Below are positions 7,879 through 15,640 of a DNA stretch of 64,000 nt, piece by piece. The stretch is from Desulfosarcina sp. BuS5 (GTDB lineage Bacteria > Desulfobacterota > Desulfobacteria > Desulfobacterales > BuS5). Position 1 is the stretch's first letter. Every line of letters begins with the position of its first letter. The position numbers and the translations under genes were made by a program. Under the pieces are notes generated by a model. That model was given only the letters and a program-made list of their open reading frames with translations. It did not search any database and was not told the DNA's origin. The DNA is taken from the NCBI RefSeq assembly GCF_028752835.1, contig NZ_CP087952.1, positions 2,523,041-2,587,040 of the forward strand, in the 5' to 3' direction.

Positions 7879-9264
7879 TTAAGAAGCCACCTCCTCATAA
7901 CCGTTTTCAAGATCATTTGCTATCAAACGAAACTGCTCAAGGGCAGCTTCAAGGTCTTCGACTATTTCCTGGGCGAGGATGCCGGGATCAGGAAGGTTTT
8001 CGGAATCTTCAAGGCTTTCGTCCTTGAGCCAGAAAATATCGAGGCCGGCTTTGTCCCGGTTTATGAGTTCATCGTATTCGAATGCCCGCCATCTGCCGTC
8101 AGGTTTCTTCTCAGTCCATGTGGGTTTGCGTTTGTTTCTGTTTTTTGGATTATAGCATGTTACAAATTCATCGAGGTCTTTGCGCTTTAAGGGATTGGTT
8201 TTGAGAGTAAAGTGTATGTTTGTGCGAAGATCGTATATCCAGAGCTTTTTTGTCCAGGGCTTTTCAGATGCGGCTTTGCGGTCGAAAAAGATAACGTTTG
8301 CTTTTACGCCCTGGGCATAGAACAGGCCTGTCGGCAGGCGAAGAAGCGTGTGGACCTCGCATTCGTGCAGGAGTTTTCTGCGGATATTTTCTCCTGCACC
8401 GCCTTCAAAAAGCACATTGTCCGGAACAACAACGGCCGCGCGGCCGTTTTGTTTGAGAAGGGTTTTTACATGCTGGACAAAGTTGAGCTGTTTATTTGAA
8501 GTTGTGGACCAGAAGTCTTCTCTTTCAATAATATCTTTTTCCTTAGAAATTTGACCTTTGCCGTTAACAATTGTCGTGCTGCTTTTTTTTCCAAATGGCG
8601 GATTAGTAAGAACAATATTAAACCGGTCGCCGGGATCTGCAGCAAGGGAATCTGATACCAGTATTGGAAGATCTTCATCACTGCCTATTCCATGAAGCAT
8701 AAGATTCATGGCACAAAGGCGGGCAGTGCTTTGAACCAGTTCCCATCCTTTGAATGTTTTGTTTTTAAGATTCTTCTTGTCTGCCTTAGACATATTTTTG
8801 TTTCGATCAACAATATAATCATGGGCAGCAAGGATAAAACCACCGGTTCCGCAGGCAGGATCGCAAATGGTTTCGCCGGGCTGCGCATCTATTACATCAA
8901 CCATTGCGCGAATAAGCGGGCGGGGGGTAAAATACTGACCTGCTCCTGTTTTTGTATCCTGGGCATTTTTTTCCAGAAGTCCTTCGTATGCATCGCCCTT
9001 GACATCAGCACTCATCACAGACCAGTTTTCATTATTAATCAAGTCAACAATCAACCGCCGAAGTTTAGCCGGGTCCTGAAACTTGTTCTGGGATTTCATG
9101 AAGATCAGCCCAAGCAGGCCTTTTTCTTTACCCAGATTTCTTAAAATGTTCCGGTAATGCTCAAATAACTCATCACCGTCTTTTTTAATCAGGCTGGGCC
9201 AGTCATGATTTTTCGGCACTATGCTTGGCTGTGTATATGGCGGCTTTGTCCTCTCATCTGCCAT
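7879..9264 (-). CDS. hsdM: Type I restriction-modification system N6-adenine methyltransferase subunit
   Basis: Modification subunit that, with HsdS, methylates adenine in the bipartite target and, with HsdR, forms the restriction complex. From the ATG at 9264 it has 461 residues: an N-terminal HsdM helical domain, SAM motif I CDPACGTGGF (residues 134-143) and catalytic motif IV NPPF (221-224). The ATG lies one base after the hsdS stop (TAAGATG), typical coupling. The frame stays open upstream to 9390 through the 12-bp tandem repeats of the hsdS end, encoding GKTP/RVET repeats. An ATG there could give a longer form, but the family N terminus favours 9264. Confidence 0.92.
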   Translation of the reverse strand: MADERTKPPYTQPSIVPKNHDWPSLIKKDGDELFEHYRNILRNLGKEKGLLGLIFMKSQNKFQDPAKLRRLIVDLINNENWSVMSADVKGDAYEGLLEKNAQDTKTGAGQYFTPRPLIRAMVDVIDAQPGETICDPACGTGGFILAAHDYIVDRNKNMSKADKKNLKNKTFKGWELVQSTARLCAMNLMLHGIGSDEDLPILVSDSLAADPGDRFNIVLTNPPFGKKSSTTIVNGKGQISKEKDIIEREDFWSTTSNKQLNFVQHVKTLLKQNGRAAVVVPDNVLFEGGAGENIRRKLLHECEVHTLLRLPTGLFYAQGVKANVIFFDRKAASEKPWTKKLWIYDLRTNIHFTLKTNPLKRKDLDEFVTCYNPKNRNKRKPTWTEKKPDGRWRAFEYDELINRDKAGLDIFWLKDESLEDSENLPDPGILAQEIVEDLEAALEQFRLIANDLENGYEEVAS

Positions 9265-9265
9265 C

Positions 9266-10786
9266 TTAAGAAACAGCAGAGGAGTTTTTAATTTTGTTTT
9301 TTCTACCCGCGTTTCTACCCGCGTTTCTACCCGCGTTTTCCCCGGCGTTTTCCCCGGCGTTTTCCCCAGAGATTCCACTTTCATAGTCATTGGCTGATGG
9401 GATCAATTGGCCGGAGAAGGCCTTTTTCAGGATGGATTGGCGGAGACGGTCCGCACGTTTTAAATTCCTTTCAATTTCAATCTCAATTACAGCAACAATA
9501 CCTAGACTTTTATCTATTTGAAAAATTATCTCCTTCTGCTCATCAATGGGCGCTAAGGGAACAGGGGTTTCATTTATTTTTTGTAAAATTATACGTTTTA
9601 TAGCTGTTCCAGTCATCTTCCCTGTTACCAAGTTAAACCCTAAAGGGCTATTTAAATAATTTTTTAGATACAATGAATTTAAAATGAAATTAATTGGCTT
9701 GAGCAAAGCAACACTTGATAACAAACTGAATTCCTCTTCAAGCTGATTTACAGTTGCAATTCCTGTTTTGACACCATCTTTAATTAATAACACATCATTT
9801 TTTTCAACATTACATCGACTAAATATTTTTTTATGCACCCTTTCTTCTATATAAGTAACATCCGTAAGATCAATTCCGGGCACTTTAATGTTTTTCGCTG
9901 TTATATATAAAAAGTAGCCTTTTTTCTTTGATTTAAATTGATTCTTTGGTGAAAAATGTGTTCCATCTTGAATTTTGTTACAAATAGTATTTGCCAAGCA
10001 CCATATCCAACTATCTGGCAACGATGGTAAACCGTCAAGCTCAGGCTTTGCAGGTTCTTTATACTTCTTCTTCCACTTATCATCCTTCGGAACTTTCCCC
10101 TTGGCTTTCATTTTAGCCAATTCCGCTTCTTCCCATTTTTTACGGCGTTCGACTAAAATACGTTCGAGAAGTTTGCCAGCCGGTTCAACATCAGGATGCT
10201 TTTCCCTCCATTCTTCTGTGAGCTTGCCTTCAACAGCAGCTTTGAGGACAGAGGCTTTGTATCGCTTGAGGTTGGCTTTTACGCGCTTTAGGTTTTCAAC
10301 AGCTTCATCTAAGCGGGAAAATTGCTTTTCGATCTCTGCGACGATGCGTTTTTGTTCGTCTGGCGATGCAAATGGTAAATCAAACTTTTTTAAAAACTGA
10401 AAATGTCGACTATAGCCACGGTCTGGTATCTGTAAAGAGTGGAGCAGGTAAAAAAAGAATTTGATGTTATAGCTGGATGCTGGTTTTAATATTTTTATAC
10501 CATCTGCACCAACAGCGAAAGGGCTTTTAACAAATTTTATTGATTTTGTATGATCGCCAAAAAGTATAACAGGGAGTTCTCCAGTAAAAGTCATACTTTC
10601 ATCATCTGTAAAACCACCTATATAATCCTGCCCCTGATCAATCACTGGTATTTTTCCAGTTTCGAGATAATTTCTTTTTTTTACACGCTTACTACCATCG
10701 GGCAAGACAGAAACGACTTCTTTAAAAGGAACGAGTTCCCAAGTATCAGGTAATTTTTCATCAACTTGTTTTATATCATTATCCAT
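9266..10786 (-). CDS. hsdS: Type I restriction-modification system specificity subunit
   Basis: DNA-recognition subunit with two target-recognition domains, each followed by a conserved coiled-coil spacer. TRD1 lies at residues about 12-150, followed by the helical LDEAVENLKRVKANLKRYKASVLKAA segment written here only to name the spacer start LDEAVENLKRVKANLKRY. TRD2 lies at about 255-415, followed by IEIERNLKRADRLRQSILKK and AFSGQL. 506 residues. The C-terminal 30 residues are low-complexity GENA/GRNA repeats from a 12-bp tandem array absent from ordinary HsdS. Its ATG overlaps the stop of an hsdR remnant (TGATG), showing former translational coupling to an hsdR gene. Confidence 0.9.
   Translation of the reverse strand: MDNDIKQVDEKLPDTWELVPFKEVVSVLPDGSKRVKKRNYLETGKIPVIDQGQDYIGGFTDDESMTFTGELPVILFGDHTKSIKFVKSPFAVGADGIKILKPASSYNIKFFFYLLHSLQIPDRGYSRHFQFLKKFDLPFASPDEQKRIVAEIEKQFSRLDEAVENLKRVKANLKRYKASVLKAAVEGKLTEEWREKHPDVEPAGKLLERILVERRKKWEEAELAKMKAKGKVPKDDKWKKKYKEPAKPELDGLPSLPDSWIWCLANTICNKIQDGTHFSPKNQFKSKKKGYFLYITAKNIKVPGIDLTDVTYIEERVHKKIFSRCNVEKNDVLLIKDGVKTGIATVNQLEEEFSLLSSVALLKPINFILNSLYLKNYLNSPLGFNLVTGKMTGTAIKRIILQKINETPVPLAPIDEQKEIIFQIDKSLGIVAVIEIEIERNLKRADRLRQSILKKAFSGQLIPSANDYESGISGENAGENAGENAGRNAGRNAGRKNKIKNSSAVS
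9301..9368. repeat. 12-bp tandem repeats at the hsdS/hsdM junction
   Basis: Three copies of TTCTACCCGCGT are followed by two complete and one partial copy of TTTCCCCGGCGT. The unit is a multiple of three, so copy-number changes keep frame. On the minus strand hsdS reads them as GENA/GRNA, and the overlapping hsdM-upstream frame reads GKTP/RVET. Confidence 0.9.
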
Positions 10787-10890
10787 CAGGCAGCCAACGC
10801 CTCATTGAATTCATCCAAAATATCGTTCAACTCATCCCCAAACAACTGATACACTTTCCCAAGTCCACCCTCCTGCGAAAAAGGCACATA
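10786..10890 (-). pseudogene. Remnant of an hsdR 3' end directly upstream of hsdS
   Basis: About 34 codons read GYVPFSQEGGLGKVYQLF, then GDELNDILDEFNEALAA and a stop. The C terminus of the intact HsdR at 12411 reads EYSPFVQEGGLGKFYQLF, then GEEVSALLEDLNEQLAA. Roughly two-thirds of positions are identical, and codons differ, so this is not a fresh duplicate. Its TGA overlaps the hsdS ATG. It is best explained as the tail of an older, divergent hsdR that was replaced or displaced by the present hsdR and the ATP-binding gene. Confidence 0.85.
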
Positions 10891-10916
10891 TCCCCTGGAT
10901 ATATAATTCTTTCAAC

Positions 10917-12380
10917 TTATTTCCCTTTGTCAACATTCTTACCCAGCCATGCCTTCCCTTTTGCTGTAAGTCTATATTTCTGCAGCCGGCTTTGAGGCTT
11001 TTCCGGAATCGTCATTTCTATCCAGCCGCCTTCTATTGCTGGTAAAATATATGCTTTTCTGAAATGATCTGCATTGCGTAGCCCCAGTCTTTTCTGTAGG
11101 ATACGTCTACTTTCCGGTTGCAGACAGACTGGAAGCAGCCTTGCGACTTCCATGGTGACTTCCATGGTGACTTCCATGGTGACTTCACCTGCGACTTCCA
11201 TGGCCTTTTTGTCAGTTATCGGAAAAAACGTCACCACCACAGACCCGGCCCGCTCCTGCCAGCGAGGAACTGGATTGTCATTTTCTTCACACCAGTCAAT
11301 GATATTGGTTGTACCGCTTCCCCAGCGTTCAATAATACCTGCCCGGTAGAATGCATTGGCAATCAAGGGATTCCATGGTTTGGATTCATGTGGTTCTTTC
11401 AGTTTTTCAGGCGTTATGCCAAAATGAAATTCACCTGGATTGATGATTTCAAGCCTGTCATCATGCATGGCCAAAGCAACAGCACTACCCGGTTCAGTAT
11501 AGTCCCTGTGGCAAATAGCGTTTGCAATGGCTTCACGGGTTGCAGGCGGCGGATACCAAGGATTATCTTCCCTGACCATTTTTCCGGGAATAACACGCCC
11601 GGCAATGAGTACATGATCCAGCAAAAAACGTTCAGCCCGTCTGAGCAAAGAAAACGCATTTCCTTTATACTGCCTGTTGTCAATAAAATCACCCAACCGA
11701 TCTTTCCCCCGGAATCTTGCCAGGCGGATTTCACATTGCGGATAATAAGACCATATGTCGCGGCCAAACAACACAACGGCGGCATTTAGCAATTTATCAT
11801 CCCGTATAAGATCAAGACCTCTAAGAATAGATGTTGTATCCGTATTTTTTGGAGGTTCCATGCGCCCGATGCGGACTGAATTGGCAACCAGGGTCTGTAT
11901 CTCTTCATCGTCAAGGTCTGCAATGGTTATCCCTTTTGCAACAGGTTCGTTTTCCCACCGACGGGTTGCGTGGAGTTTCTCCATCAAACGGTTATTATAT
12001 TCACTGCGAGGCATCTGAATAGTTGTCGGGCCGTTTCTGATATAGGATCGACCGGAATATGCATAGAGGCCCCTGCTTCCGGTAACATGTATAATGATGA
12101 CAGCCTTTCCCGATTTCAGAGAAATTGTTTCAATGTCAGGAAAGGCAGGAGGTTCAATGTTGCGGATTTCGTTTGACATGTTTTCAAGTGTTTTTGCAGA
12201 AACCTGCTGCCCGGGAATTTCTCCTTTATCAGTCACCCCGAATAAAACAAAACCGCCCATACCGTTTAGCATGGCACAGACTGTTTTTGTCGCAGCAGTC
12301 CGCTGACCGGTGGTCTTTTTAAACTCAAGCCGGTCTGACTCGCCCTGCTTTACAAGCTGTTTCAGTTCCGTTAAATTCAA
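10917..12380 (-). CDS. AlbA_2/Schlafen-type ATP-binding protein (putative regulator) in the RM operon
   Basis: 487 residues with an N-terminal AlbA_2 domain (old name AAA_4): LVKQGESDRLEFKKTTG, then GGFVLFGVTDKGEIPGQ. A central ATP-binding C-terminal domain follows (REAIANAICHRDYTEPG, NPGEFHFGITPEKL, ERWGSGT), then a short repeat linker and a winged-helix end (LGLRNADHFRKAYI, TAKGKAW). Such proteins occur frequently beside type I RM genes as putative regulators or accessory factors; the biochemical role is unproven. Start is TTG at 12380, with AAAGG upstream, 30 bases after the hsdR stop. It sits between hsdR and the hsdR remnant, so it arrived or was kept as part of an inserted block. Confidence 0.85.
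   Translation of the reverse strand: MNLTELKQLVKQGESDRLEFKKTTGQRTAATKTVCAMLNGMGGFVLFGVTDKGEIPGQQVSAKTLENMSNEIRNIEPPAFPDIETISLKSGKAVIIIHVTGSRGLYAYSGRSYIRNGPTTIQMPRSEYNNRLMEKLHATRRWENEPVAKGITIADLDDEEIQTLVANSVRIGRMEPPKNTDTTSILRGLDLIRDDKLLNAAVVLFGRDIWSYYPQCEIRLARFRGKDRLGDFIDNRQYKGNAFSLLRRAERFLLDHVLIAGRVIPGKMVREDNPWYPPPATREAIANAICHRDYTEPGSAVALAMHDDRLEIINPGEFHFGITPEKLKEPHESKPWNPLIANAFYRAGIIERWGSGTTNIIDWCEENDNPVPRWQERAGSVVVTFFPITDKKAMEVAGEVTMEVTMEVTMEVARLLPVCLQPESRRILQKRLGLRNADHFRKAYILPAIEGGWIEMTIPEKPQSRLQKYRLTAKGKAWLGKNVDKGK
11145..11204. repeat. In-frame 12-bp tandem repeats in the AlbA_2 gene
   Basis: Five units: three of GACTTCCATGGT, then GACTTCACCTGC and GACTTCCATGGC. On the minus strand they encode MEV-T/A repeats that form a hinge between the ATP-binding region and the winged helix. 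Copy changes would alter linker length without a frameshift. Confidence 0.9.
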
Positions 12381-12410
12381 GATTCAGCCTTTAAAATAAT
12401 TTGTCTAATT

Positions 12411-15230
12411 TTAAGCTGCAAGCTGTTCATTTAGGTCTTCCAACAGGGCGCTTACTTCTTCACCAAACAACTGATAAAACTTCCCCAGGCCACCTTCCTG
12501 AACAAATGGTGAATATTCAAAGTCTTCCGTATCTATCGACAAATTCCCCGCAATATGATCCTTTATCATCTCAAGCCAATGAAGCTTATCTACTGTGAAC
12601 TCTTTCTCCTGCTGTGCCAGCCAGGCCTTAAAATTTGCATCCACCTTTTCCGGAAACGGCACAAGCTCATTTTCCTGCTCAAGTGCATAGCAAACAAGGG
12701 ATACAAGATCCGTCATTATCCGCGCGCCGCTTGCGCCTCTGACTCTTGATTGGCCCTTGGATTTTTCAAGAGCGGCATAGGCAGCCCAGAGATTGTCCTC
12801 TGTCCAGTGATGAGGCGGCTTATTGATGGTATCAGCCAATTCTTTTATATTTTCAAACTTTAAAGGCGACTTGTACGGCCTGGAATAAAGAATCTGCAGA
12901 GCAGTGATTTCATCCCTGTTATCCTCTATAAACTGTTTAAAAGACGCTACCATGCCTTTTGCCTTTTCCAGGGCCTCCGCGCTGAAGGCTGCCTCTATAA
13001 CAGTATCCGGACTTACATTATCAATAATCTGCTCGTTCTTTTTCTTTACCTCAAGCAACAGATTCCGTAAGTCCGGATTGTACAAAGGCTTGACAGCGCC
13101 TTTTATCAGGCTTTTCGCAGCCTGTTGAATTTGCTCTTCTGTAGGCTGATCCACATCCGGATTATCCTGTTTTGCCTGTTCCAAATGATTGTCAGGATTA
13201 AGGGCATTTACAAGATCAGATACAAGACCTCCCAGACTCTTGCCGTCTGTAACCTCTATAATCTTATCCGCATCTTCTTGTGAAATATTTTTATTGATAC
13301 GCGCAATACGGGCAGCCACGGAGGAGATAACATTCGGATCTGTGTTTCCAAGACTTACTGCCTGGAGAAGTTTTTCAAAGGATACTGATTTTTTCCGGTC
13401 CATGGGCTTTGAATCTGTCTTGTCCCGCTCGCACACACCAACAGCATCCACAATAATATAATGATCTTTTGCTTTGGCATCCGGTGTAACAGACTTTAGA
13501 TCATCATCATTGATTACGCGCACGCCCCGGCCCTTCATCTGCTCGAAATAACTGCGGGATTTCACACTGCGCATGAACATTACAACTTCAAGGGGTTTTA
13601 TGTCCGTGCCCGTGGCGATCATGTCCACTGTAACGGCAATCCTGGGATTATAACTGTTTCTGAATTCTGCTATAAGATCTTCTGGTTTTTTGCCGGTTGT
13701 CTTGTAGGTAATCTTCCGGGCAAAATCATTGCCCTTTGCAAATTCATCGCGCACGATTTTAACAATGTCTTCAGCATGGCTGTCATCTTTTGCAAAAATC
13801 AGGGTCTTTGGTACTTCGGTGCGGCCGGGAAAGATCTCTGTAAAGAGCTTGTCCCGAAACTTACTGACAACAGTGCGGATCTGATCCACTGCAACCACAT
13901 CACGGTCAAGCTTGTTTGCATCATATTCAAGATCTTCATCCAGCTGCTCCCAGCGAACTTCCCTGGTTTCCCTGTCACGAACATCAACATAATAGCCGGA
14001 CTCCACATTTGAGCCCTGTTCTGTAATTTGTGTCCTGATGCGGTAAACATCATAATTGACATTCACACCATCAGCCACAGCCTCCTCGTGCCCGTATTCC
14101 ATAACAAGGTTCTGGTTAAAAAAACCAAAGGTCTGTTTGCCGGGCGTGGCAGTAAGGCCGATAATATACCCGTCAAAATAATCAAGCACCTGCCGCCAGA
14201 GATTATAAATGGAGCGGTGACATTCATCTGTGATGATAAAATCAAAAGTCTCAATGGGAATGGCCGGATTGTATTCTATGGGCGGCACTTGGTCATAGAC
14301 ATTCTCAAGACCATTAACAGATTCTTCTTCATCAACTTCCTGAAGATCCACTCCCCTGAGCATGGAGTAAAGACGCTGGATGGTACAGATGCAGACCCGG
14401 GCGGTTTTATCAAGTGTGTTTGAAGTAAGGCGCTGAACAATATATTCTTCGCTGAATTTATAGTTGTTATAGGGTGAAACATACTGCTGAAATTCCTTAA
14501 GGGTCTGTTTGCCCAGATTGCCCCGATCAACAAGAAACAAAACCCGGCGAGCCTTTGCAAACTTGATAAGCCTGTAGATAAAATTAATTGCTGTAAATGT
14601 CTTACCTGAACCTGTGGCCATCTGAATAAGAGCACGGGGGCGGTTTTCCGCAAATGACTTTTCAAGATTTTTTACAGCTATGATCTGGGCAGGCCATAAG
14701 CCTTCCTCTATGAGCTCGGGCATCTGTTTGAGCCGCAGGTTCAAAGTGGAGGGTTTACCATAAGGGGCCTGCTTTTCAGCAACTTTACCCGGAAATACTG
14801 GTGTGTCATCATTCAGCCATTCTTCAAAAGTTTCCGGGAGATGAAAGGAAAAAGTACCCCTGGAACGGGGAACAGGGTCAAGATCATTTGTAAAACGGGT
14901 TTCAATACCTGTGGATTGATAACAGAAAGGAAGGGGACTGTACCATGCAGGAAGATCATCCGGCAGACCGGTTTTATACTTGTCTGACTGGATTTCAACA
15001 CCGGTAAGGGTATTACCGATTTTTTTTGCCTCAATAACACCTGCTGCCTTGCCATCCACATACAAAAGATAATCTGCAAAGCCATGGCCCTTATTTAAGG
15101 GAAACTCCCTGATGGCAACGCCCTTTTTTGCATGGATGTTGGCATTTTCAACATCCTGGATATCCCAGCCGGACTGATCCAGCATTTTGTCGATGTTTTC
15201 CCGGGCTTCTTGTTCTGGTGTTTTTGTCAT
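12411..15230 (-). CDS. hsdR: Type I restriction endonuclease subunit R (EcoEI-like)
   Basis: Motor and nuclease subunit of the type I complex. 939 residues from the ATG at 15230 (a TTG two codons upstream is possible). An N-terminal PD-(D/E)xK-type nuclease is seen as FADYLLYVDGKAAGVIEAKK. The SF2 helicase has Walker A ATGSGKTFTAI, motif II ITDECHRS (a DECH box), motif III TATPGKQTFG, and helicase motif VI near QMKGRGVR. An EcoEI-type C-terminal domain ends QEGGLGKFYQLFGEE. It heads the operon hsdR, AlbA_2 gene, (hsdR tail), hsdS, hsdM. The usual order is kept, but the hsdS/M half seems to come from a different ancestor than hsdR. Confidence 0.92.
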   Translation of the reverse strand: MTKTPEQEARENIDKMLDQSGWDIQDVENANIHAKKGVAIREFPLNKGHGFADYLLYVDGKAAGVIEAKKIGNTLTGVEIQSDKYKTGLPDDLPAWYSPLPFCYQSTGIETRFTNDLDPVPRSRGTFSFHLPETFEEWLNDDTPVFPGKVAEKQAPYGKPSTLNLRLKQMPELIEEGLWPAQIIAVKNLEKSFAENRPRALIQMATGSGKTFTAINFIYRLIKFAKARRVLFLVDRGNLGKQTLKEFQQYVSPYNNYKFSEEYIVQRLTSNTLDKTARVCICTIQRLYSMLRGVDLQEVDEEESVNGLENVYDQVPPIEYNPAIPIETFDFIITDECHRSIYNLWRQVLDYFDGYIIGLTATPGKQTFGFFNQNLVMEYGHEEAVADGVNVNYDVYRIRTQITEQGSNVESGYYVDVRDRETREVRWEQLDEDLEYDANKLDRDVVAVDQIRTVVSKFRDKLFTEIFPGRTEVPKTLIFAKDDSHAEDIVKIVRDEFAKGNDFARKITYKTTGKKPEDLIAEFRNSYNPRIAVTVDMIATGTDIKPLEVVMFMRSVKSRSYFEQMKGRGVRVINDDDLKSVTPDAKAKDHYIIVDAVGVCERDKTDSKPMDRKKSVSFEKLLQAVSLGNTDPNVISSVAARIARINKNISQEDADKIIEVTDGKSLGGLVSDLVNALNPDNHLEQAKQDNPDVDQPTEEQIQQAAKSLIKGAVKPLYNPDLRNLLLEVKKKNEQIIDNVSPDTVIEAAFSAEALEKAKGMVASFKQFIEDNRDEITALQILYSRPYKSPLKFENIKELADTINKPPHHWTEDNLWAAYAALEKSKGQSRVRGASGARIMTDLVSLVCYALEQENELVPFPEKVDANFKAWLAQQEKEFTVDKLHWLEMIKDHIAGNLSIDTEDFEYSPFVQEGGLGKFYQLFGEEVSALLEDLNEQLAA

Positions 15231-15301
15231 AAACAAACAGGAGGTTGATTAGCAAAGCAGTTTTGCTTTTAACCGCTTGAGAACTATGAATATTTAAAAT
15301 A

Positions 15302-15411
15302 ATTCTGACTATCGTTTCAGCGTTACATTAAAAAAGGCCATATCAAGGAAGGCGTCCTACAATACTCCGACGACCGTTATTGCATTAAAATTATTTATGT
15401 GACAATCTATA
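15302..15411. repeat. R1 dispersed inverted-repeat element, copy c (inverted, one arm degenerate)
   Basis: The right end TTATTTATGTGACAATCTAT and the centre (GGCGTCCTACAATACTCC) match copies a and b read on the other strand; the left arm has decayed. Together with copy b it brackets the restriction island in opposite orientation. Confidence 0.7.
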
Positions 15412-15447
15412 TTACTGGTAACAGCCCTGAGTGGCTATATTTGTTAC

Positions 15448-15502
15448 TGATTGTATCCTGATACTCTAAAAAATCAAGTTTATTCCTTTGACTCTTTATT
15501 TT
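15448..15502. repeat. Right 55-bp direct repeat flanking the type I RM island
   Basis: Matches 7321-7375 at 52 of 55 positions in the same orientation, including the unbroken stretch TATCCTGATACTCTAAAAAA. The R1 element end lies 36 bp outside it, as on the left side. Confidence 0.8.
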
Positions 15503-15640
15503 AATGAGCTTGAGATAGAAAGTATTGAAAAACTTGATTTATTATACTTGATTTATTATATTATAACATTTCAATCCCCCCGAAATAAAATTTTAAAACC
15601 ACAAAATCTTTGTTATCCGTGAACGGTTACAACTAATTTT

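Noticed and set aside
8692-9144. 150-codon plus frame opposite hsdM
   Set aside because: Antisense shadow of the conserved methyltransferase domain.
9301-9371. 12-bp tandem array as a CRISPR
   Set aside because: Units are contiguous without spacers and lie inside coding sequence.
11074-11789. Long plus-strand frames opposite the AlbA_2 gene
   Set aside because: They mirror the minus-strand gene, lack ribosome sites, and the minus-strand protein has clear domain motifs.
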